From SXOA01 sp051004015 (lineage in GTDB: Bacteria > Planctomycetota > Planctomycetia > Pirellulales > Pirellulaceae): DNA of 64,000 bases. Of the stretch, positions 60,302-64,000 are shown piece by piece (within the stretch, counting starts at the first letter, position 1; each line of letters begins with the position of its first letter). Under the pieces are notes generated by a model. It was given only the letters and a program-made list of their open reading frames with translations, ran no database searches and was not told where the DNA came from. Position numbers and translations under genes: made by a program. The stretch spans positions 81,271 through 145,270 of the forward strand of contig JBPCKT010000048.1 of the NCBI GenBank assembly GCA_051004015.1, read 5' to 3'.

Positions 60302-61360
60302 ATGCGAATCGCTCTCTGCTACTCCCTCGAATCGCGCCACTATGACCAGGTCGTGGCCGAGTGCCCACCGGGAACGGAGGTGATCGATGCCGGACAAGAG
60401 CGGATTGCGGCTGAACTGCTAACAGTGGACATCTTCTGCGGCCACGCAAAAGTCCCCGTTCCCTGGCCGGAAGTAGTCCGCGGCGGCCGGCTGAAGTGGA
60501 TACAATCGTCCGCGGCTGGTCTCGATCACTGTCTGGTTCCCGAAGTGATTGCGTCGGACATTCTGGTAACAAGCGCCTCCGGCCTCTTCGCCGACCAGGT
60601 CGCCGAGCAGACCCTGGCACTGCTCCTCGGCCTGCTCCGCTCCCTGCCGACGTTTTTCCGAGCGGCCCAAAAAAAGGAATTCATCCGCCGCCCCACGCTC
60701 GACTTGCACGGCTCCACCGTCGGCATCGTCGGCCTCGGCGGCAACGGCACCCGCATCGCCCAGGTGCTGCGGCCCTTCAAAACGCGGATCATCGCCACGG
60801 ACATGTTTCCGCAGGAAAGTGACCCGGCCACTTCCAGTGGCCGGGCCGCTCTCCTGGATGGTTCCGAACCGGCAGGAGCGGCCCGGACGCGAGAAGCGTC
60901 CGGGTCGCTGGTAGACGCCATCTGGCCCGCCGACCAGCTTGATCGGCTGCTCGCTGAGTCCGACATCGTCATCCTCTGCGTTCCGCTCAACGCCCAGACC
61001 CGGCACATGATTGGCGAGACAGAGCTTGCCCGGATGAAGCCGGGCTCCATCCTTATCAACGTCGCGCGCGGGGAGGTCGTCAAAGAAACTGACCTCGTCT
61101 CCGCCCTTTCCTCCGGCCATCTCGCTGGCGCGGGTCTCGACGTCACCGAAGTCGAGCCCCTTCCTGCCGAAAGCCCACTCTGGAATCTTCCCAACGTCCT
61201 CATCACCCCTCACGTCGGCGCTCAATCCCGCCGCCGCGCCGACGACACGACGAACCTCATCACCGACAACATTTGCCGCTACTTCGCCGGCCAGAAGCTG
61301 CTCAATCTAGTCGACAAGGCACTGGGCTATCCAACGCCGTCGACGCGGCGGGGCGAATGA
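60302..61360 (+). CDS. D-2-hydroxyacid dehydrogenase family protein
   Basis: 352 residues from ATG 60302; upstream start codons lie in an inverted repeat. The NAD-binding motif is GIVGLGGNG (about residue 141). Catalytic residues are in NVARGEVV (Arg), DVTEVEPLP (Glu) and TPHVGAQS (His). Substrate could be glyoxylate, phosphoglycerate or similar. Residues ~174-203 are an insertion encoded by two hairpin-forming repeats (60824-60905), within the Rossmann domain after the cofactor-specificity region (ATDMFPQE). The frame is maintained through it. It lies divergent from rnc. Confidence 0.88.
   Translation: MRIALCYSLESRHYDQVVAECPPGTEVIDAGQERIAAELLTVDIFCGHAKVPVPWPEVVRGGRLKWIQSSAAGLDHCLVPEVIASDILVTSASGLFADQVAEQTLALLLGLLRSLPTFFRAAQKKEFIRRPTLDLHGSTVGIVGLGGNGTRIAQVLRPFKTRIIATDMFPQESDPATSSGRAALLDGSEPAGAARTREASGSLVDAIWPADQLDRLLAESDIVILCVPLNAQTRHMIGETELARMKPGSILINVARGEVVKETDLVSALSSGHLAGAGLDVTEVEPLPAESPLWNLPNVLITPHVGAQSRRRADDTTNLITDNICRYFAGQKLLNLVDKALGYPTPSTRRGE
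60824..60905. repeat. Paired hairpins inside the dehydrogenase coding sequence
   Basis: CCCGGCCAC/GTGGCCGGG (60824-60832 and 60838-60846) and CCCGGACGC/GCGTCCGGG (60883-60891 and 60897-60905) are two hairpins in inverted relation, joined also by CGGGCCGC/GCGGCCCG. They look like an intergenic repeat element inserted in frame. Confidence 0.75.
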
Positions 61361-61447
61361 ATCTTGAACAATGATACCGTTTGGAAAAAGTGCCTAATCG
61401 CCAGGCAGGTTTGGGGCGGGGGCATGCCGTCACTCATGCCCGGTCAA

Positions 61448-62134
61448 TCAGCACTCCACAGCCTTCAGTTGGGTCCATGCTTCCATCGTGCACACGAACT
61501 GGCTGAAGTCTTCGGGCATTGGGAACACCCGGGCGGGGACGATGTAGGCTTGCAGCGGCGATACATAGATGAAGAGATATTGACTGCTCTTGCGCAGCTT
61601 TTGGACGGCTGACATTTTGTAGGTCGTCTCGTTTTTAGGCCCTTGTTCGTGGAGTTGTTCGGCCGATAGTGTCAGCTTGTAGGGGCCGAACAAGCTCGAA
61701 GAGTCGCCGGCTGCCAGCATCCACCGGATGACCAGCCGCAGGAAAAAGTGCTGGAAACGGGATCGCATGATCCGCATCGTGACAGGATACATCCACCAGG
61801 TCAGGAGTGGAAACAGAACCGTATGAACGGCGGCATACACCAGCAAAAAGGTGACCTCATTGGAATCCAACGGCTCGGGCATGTGCCCCACCCAATTCTG
61901 ATAGAGCTTGACGCCGATCCCGAGCGGTATCGAAACCCAGCCGACGCCGAGCACCAAGATGAGGATCCACTTGAACAGCGCCGGACGCGAATGATGCGCG
62001 ACGGTGAACGCCACATAGTCATCCAGCGTCAAATCGAACTCCACGCTCACCGGCTGGCGAGTCTCGATTTCCCGCGGAGGTTGTCCTGGCAACTCTTGGA
62101 GATGGCGTGGGGACTGATACGGGTTCGGGTCCAT
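61448..62134 (-). CDS. YcxB-like membrane protein
   Basis: 228 residues. MDPNPYQSP at the start is a common planctomycete motif. EFDLTLDDYVAFTVAHHSRP precedes two membrane segments (about residues 55-77 and 95-118, WILILVLGVGWVSIPLGI, FLLVYAAVHTVLFPLLTWW). The C-terminal soluble half, with YKLTLSAEQL and YLFIYVSPLQAYIVPARVF, matches the YcxB C-terminal domain. Function unknown. Confidence 0.65.
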   Translation of the reverse strand: MDPNPYQSPRHLQELPGQPPREIETRQPVSVEFDLTLDDYVAFTVAHHSRPALFKWILILVLGVGWVSIPLGIGVKLYQNWVGHMPEPLDSNEVTFLLVYAAVHTVLFPLLTWWMYPVTMRIMRSRFQHFFLRLVIRWMLAAGDSSSLFGPYKLTLSAEQLHEQGPKNETTYKMSAVQKLRKSSQYLFIYVSPLQAYIVPARVFPMPEDFSQFVCTMEAWTQLKAVEC

Positions 62135-62211
62135 CCTGAGATTCTATCCGAGCGACTGCCAACGTCGCCAATCGAGCGAAGCGATGCGTAGCGGTACCGT
62201 GGGCGTGGCGC

Positions 62212-62406
62212 CTATTTTTTGAGTGGATTCGGGGCGGGTGCTGAAGAGTTCGCTAGACGTCTGCGTATCTGCGATGCAACGACCACAGCCGCCAAGACCG
62301 TGAAGATGATGACGCCCAAGATTACGCCGAAACATGCCAGTTGACTGAGCGGAGCAGGGTGCTGCTCTTGGGCCAACAGCAGCAGGTCGCGGATGGAGAA
62401 TTTCAT
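62212..62406 (-). CDS. Small membrane protein of the 'SIRDLLLL' type
   Basis: 64 residues from ATG 62406. MKFSIRDLLLLAQ is followed by a helix FGVILGVIIFTVLAAVVVAS and a tail RRRLANSSAPAPNPLKK. ATGA overlap with the stop of the next minus-strand gene shows translational coupling. A similar tail (NSSALAPNPPKK) is on the paralogue at 62623. Function unknown. Confidence 0.6.
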   Translation of the reverse strand: MKFSIRDLLLLAQEQHPAPLSQLACFGVILGVIIFTVLAAVVVASQIRRRLANSSAPAPNPLKK

Positions 62407-62618
62407 GGGGCTTTGGGCCTTCTGGTTAGCCACATTCCTGTCAGCACAAGTGCGAGCATGCCGTATCCCCACCCGACCATGCACCACTGGGCGGCGCTAT
62501 CGGGAAGCACAGTCGCCTTAATTGCCATCAGGCCACCGAAGAGCGCCACGAAGGAACCGTAGACAAATAGCCGGTCCCCGTTTTCTCGCGTCATCAGGCT
62601 CCGCAGGCTGTACTTCAT
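62403..62618 (-). CDS. Small membrane protein, MKYSLRSLM type
   Basis: 71 residues from ATG 62618. It starts MKYSLRSLMTRENGDRLF and contains two membrane helices (VYGSFVALFGGLMAIKATVL and WCMVGWGYGMLALVLTGMWL). The start codon lies within a 27-base segment repeated at 62842 and 63519. Its 3' end overlaps the neighbouring small gene by 4 bases. Function unknown. Confidence 0.6.
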   Translation of the reverse strand: MKYSLRSLMTRENGDRLFVYGSFVALFGGLMAIKATVLPDSAAQWCMVGWGYGMLALVLTGMWLTRRPKAP

Positions 62619-62622
62619 GGGC

Positions 62623-62868
62623 CTACTTCTTGGGCGGGTTTGGGGCGAGTGCCGAAGAGTTGGGCAGCATCTTCTGCCACCTTTCAATGTCCGCAGCCCT
62701 GACTTCGGCCGCAGCTTTCTCCCACGAAACAGCATCCCGCCCGCGGTCCTGATCTGGATAAACAAGCTCAAGAGGTGTCATGAATCTGGCAAGCAGCAAC
62801 CATCCCCAGGCCAGCAACGGCGGTCCCATCAGTACCACGATCATCAGGCTCCGCAGGCTGTACTTCAT
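62623..62868 (-). CDS. Small membrane protein, paralogue
   Basis: 81 residues from ATG 62868: MKYSLRSLMIVVLMGPPLLA with one membrane segment, then a soluble tail EVRAADIERWQKMLPNSSAL. It shares the N-terminus MKYSLRSLM with the neighbour and the tail (A)PNPPKK with the gene at 62212, so the cluster arose by duplication and recombination. Function unknown. Confidence 0.6.
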   Translation of the reverse strand: MKYSLRSLMIVVLMGPPLLAWGWLLLARFMTPLELVYPDQDRGRDAVSWEKAAAEVRAADIERWQKMLPNSSALAPNPPKK

Positions 62869-62903
62869 GGGAGTTTATTGTAGCGGGGCAATCCCCGCGT
62901 CGC

Positions 62904-63040
62904 CTACTTCAACTTCTGCGGGGGGCCAGGAACGATACGGATCACGCCCGCTAGGGCCGCTGGAATCACGCCCCGGTTGTGGGCGTTCATTGACTTGCTG
63001 GCGTAGCCGGATTCGGGGCGGGTGGTGAAGAGTTGGGCAG
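62904..63040 (-). pseudogene. Remnants of two small-gene tails
   Basis: One frame ends in RIVPGPPQKLK with TAG at 62904-62906, and another encodes PNSSPPAPNPATP, the same tail as the intact paralogue at 62623. Neither has a full gene upstream. Confidence 0.45.
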
Positions 63041-63064
63041 TGATGGCGGCGTGCGACTATTTGA

Positions 63065-63505
63065 TCATGGTTTCCGTGGCTTCTTCACCAAGTATTGTCG
63101 TAATTCTCCGTAAGGAATGTAGCCCTTCGGAAACTTGCCACCAAATTCCTTTCTTGCACTCGATGAGTCCAAATGACGGATTTTCCCAGTTTTTATGTTG
63201 TATCGATAGCCGTGCAAAACAAAGCCCCTCTTGTGTGCTTGTCCCGCACTTGAGAACAAATACTCATCGTTTAATAACCCTTCGAATTCCCCGATTCCAA
63301 GCAGATCTGCTCGGCCTTCTTTCTCTTTAATAAAGGCGTCAATTTGCTTTTCCGCTTCCGCCGGCGATACCGACTTGCTTTCAATCAATGGCTCAAAGTC
63401 TTGATAATCAGCAAAACGAGAGCCTGGTACGATCGCAATTGCCGGATCGCTACCTTCGCAAAAACCCAATAAAAGAACAAGTGCCATATGAGAAACTAGA
63501 TTCAT
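63065..63505 (-). CDS. Small exported protein, unknown
   Basis: 146 residues from ATG 63505, with AAGGAGA 7 bases upstream. Residues 1-16 look like a short signal (MNLVSHMALVLLLGFCEG), perhaps with a lipobox-like cysteine. The body is soluble and charged (EAEKQIDAFIKEKEGRADLL, KRGFVLHGYRYNIKTGKIRH). The ribosome binding site lies inside a decayed MKYSLRSL copy. No family recognised. Confidence 0.55.
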   Translation of the reverse strand: MNLVSHMALVLLLGFCEGSDPAIAIVPGSRFADYQDFEPLIESKSVSPAEAEKQIDAFIKEKEGRADLLGIGEFEGLLNDEYLFSSAGQAHKRGFVLHGYRYNIKTGKIRHLDSSSARKEFGGKFPKGYIPYGELRQYLVKKPRKP

Positions 63506-63518
63506 GGTCGCTCTCCTT

Positions 63519-63542
63519 CAGGCTCCGCAGGCTGTACTTCAT
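63519..63542 (-). pseudogene. Truncated MKYSLRSL start
   Basis: ATG 63542 reads MKYSLRSL and then leaves the paralogous sequence within a few codons (KESDHES). It is a third copy of the 27-base segment that starts the genes at 62618 and 62868. Confidence 0.5.
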
Positions 63543-63577
63543 GGGAGTCTATTGTAGCGGGGCAATCTCCACGTCGC

Positions 63578-63765
63578 CTACTTCAGCTTCTGCGGAGGGT
63601 CAGGAACGATAGGCTGACGCACCATCACAGGTTCCGGGGCAGGCCTGGAGCCCCAAGAATTTCCGGAATTCTGGTGGACAGGGGCTTGCGTGTGCCAACC
63701 GAGATGTATAAACTTACGTACAGTAGTCGCTGGGGCACGGAAAGGGAGCCTGGCGGCGCTGGAGT
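63578..63765 (-). pseudogene. C-terminal gene remnant, PPQKLK tail
   Basis: A frame without a start runs from an upstream TGA to TAG at 63578, encoding ...VRKFIHLGWHTQAPVHQ... and ...IVPDPPQKLK. The tail is near-identical to the fragment at 62904, so it is a decayed paralogue whose 5' end merges with an inverted repeat. Confidence 0.4.
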
Positions 63766-63811
63766 CCCGCCTTCAGGCGGTCTTGAGGAACCGCCTCAAG
63801 GCGGGACTCCA
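63760..63811. repeat. Inverted repeat near the window end
   Basis: Arms 63760-63781 and 63790-63811 (22 bases, 21 matching; TGGAGTCCCGCCTT core). The remaining sequence to 64000 shows only a further 10-base palindrome at 63841-63869 and no gene. Confidence 0.8.
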
Positions 63812-63840
63812 ACGGGGAGGAAGGAGGAATACCCCCCCGG

Positions 63841-63869
63841 TGTTGAATTAGAGGGAGGCTAATTCAACA
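63841..63869. repeat. Perfect 10-base inverted repeat
   Basis: TGTTGAATTA (63841-63850) and TAATTCAACA (63860-63869) enclose GAGGGAGGC. Nothing else is recognised in the rest of the window. Confidence 0.7.
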
Positions 63870-64000
63870 CAGACCCGAATGGCATCAAATTAAGCCCAAG
63901 TCATTGCCGCAACGTCGTTAAGCGTTGCTGTGCTAGCGATGCAATCGACAAATGCTGTCGGACAAAACGCGGCAGTTTTGCAAAGCCAAATCCCTGACAG

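Noticed and set aside
1..64000. CRISPR array
   Set aside because: No set of regularly spaced direct repeats was seen; repeats here are inverted and isolated, apart from coding tandem repeats at 42109-42372 and one duplication at 32099.

Overview
The window looks like a chromosome segment of a planctomycete, probably a Pirellulales- or Gemmatales-type organism; I cannot resolve it further by eye. Indicators are a DUF1501 protein with a Tat-type leader, a secreted amidohydrolase, an LEPR-type N-terminal motif on an exported protein, small proteins starting NPYQSP or (K)(Y/F)S(I/L)R(D/S)L, a type II secretion locus with a fused PilM-like gene, and many intergenic inverted repeats. The DNA is GC-rich throughout, apart from an AT-richer patch near 51.7-53.9 kb.

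Layout: 0-3.9 kb (+) a VWA protein, an RsmC-like methyltransferase and an SF1 helicase. 3.9-4.1 kb (-) a 53-residue coiled-coil protein. 4.3-7.0 kb (+) a lipid A acyltransferase-like protein and an ArnT/PMT-like glycosyltransferase. 7.3-8.1 kb a glycine-rich Spy-like exported protein followed by a clear terminator. 8.4-24.3 kb (+) a type II secretion/pseudopilus locus: gspE, F, G, H, I, J, K, a PilM/GspL-like gene, a PilO/GspM-GspC-like fusion, a 1300-residue secretin and a lipoprotein. 24.2-25.0 kb (-) a BON-domain protein. 25.5-27.3 kb (+) a large secreted protein. 27.3-31.0 kb (-) an RluA-type pseudouridine synthase, M28 peptidase, SGNH hydrolase and TPR-like protein. 31.7-33.4 kb (+) csrA and larC. 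33.6-49.7 kb (-) beta-propeller, DUF3500-like, LamG/propeller, amidohydrolase, DUF1501, HAD, LEA-like/PDZ, a 2032-residue membrane protein and a lipoate-ligase-like protein. 49.8-51.5 kb (+) a vanadium-haloperoxidase-like protein with RTX repeats.

The most interesting stretch is 51.5-53.3 kb. A mobilisation-type ribbon-helix-helix fragment and a tRNA-like sequence are followed by three overlapping genes that read as a toxin-antitoxin-chaperone (TAC) module: a HigB-like toxin, a HigA-like antitoxin with a C-terminal tail, and a SecB-like chaperone. The cassette sits in an AT-richer patch between short direct repeats and was probably acquired horizontally.

54.2-64 kb holds a large exported protein, a HEAT/VWA protein (-), a membrane protein, RNase III (-), a 2-hydroxyacid dehydrogenase carrying a palindromic repeat inside its coding sequence, a YcxB-like protein (-), and a cluster of small paralogous membrane proteins mixed with decayed copies.

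A theme across the window is that almost every gene boundary carries a long inverted repeat of its own sequence family. In at least three places these repeats extend into, or are translated as part of, a protein.
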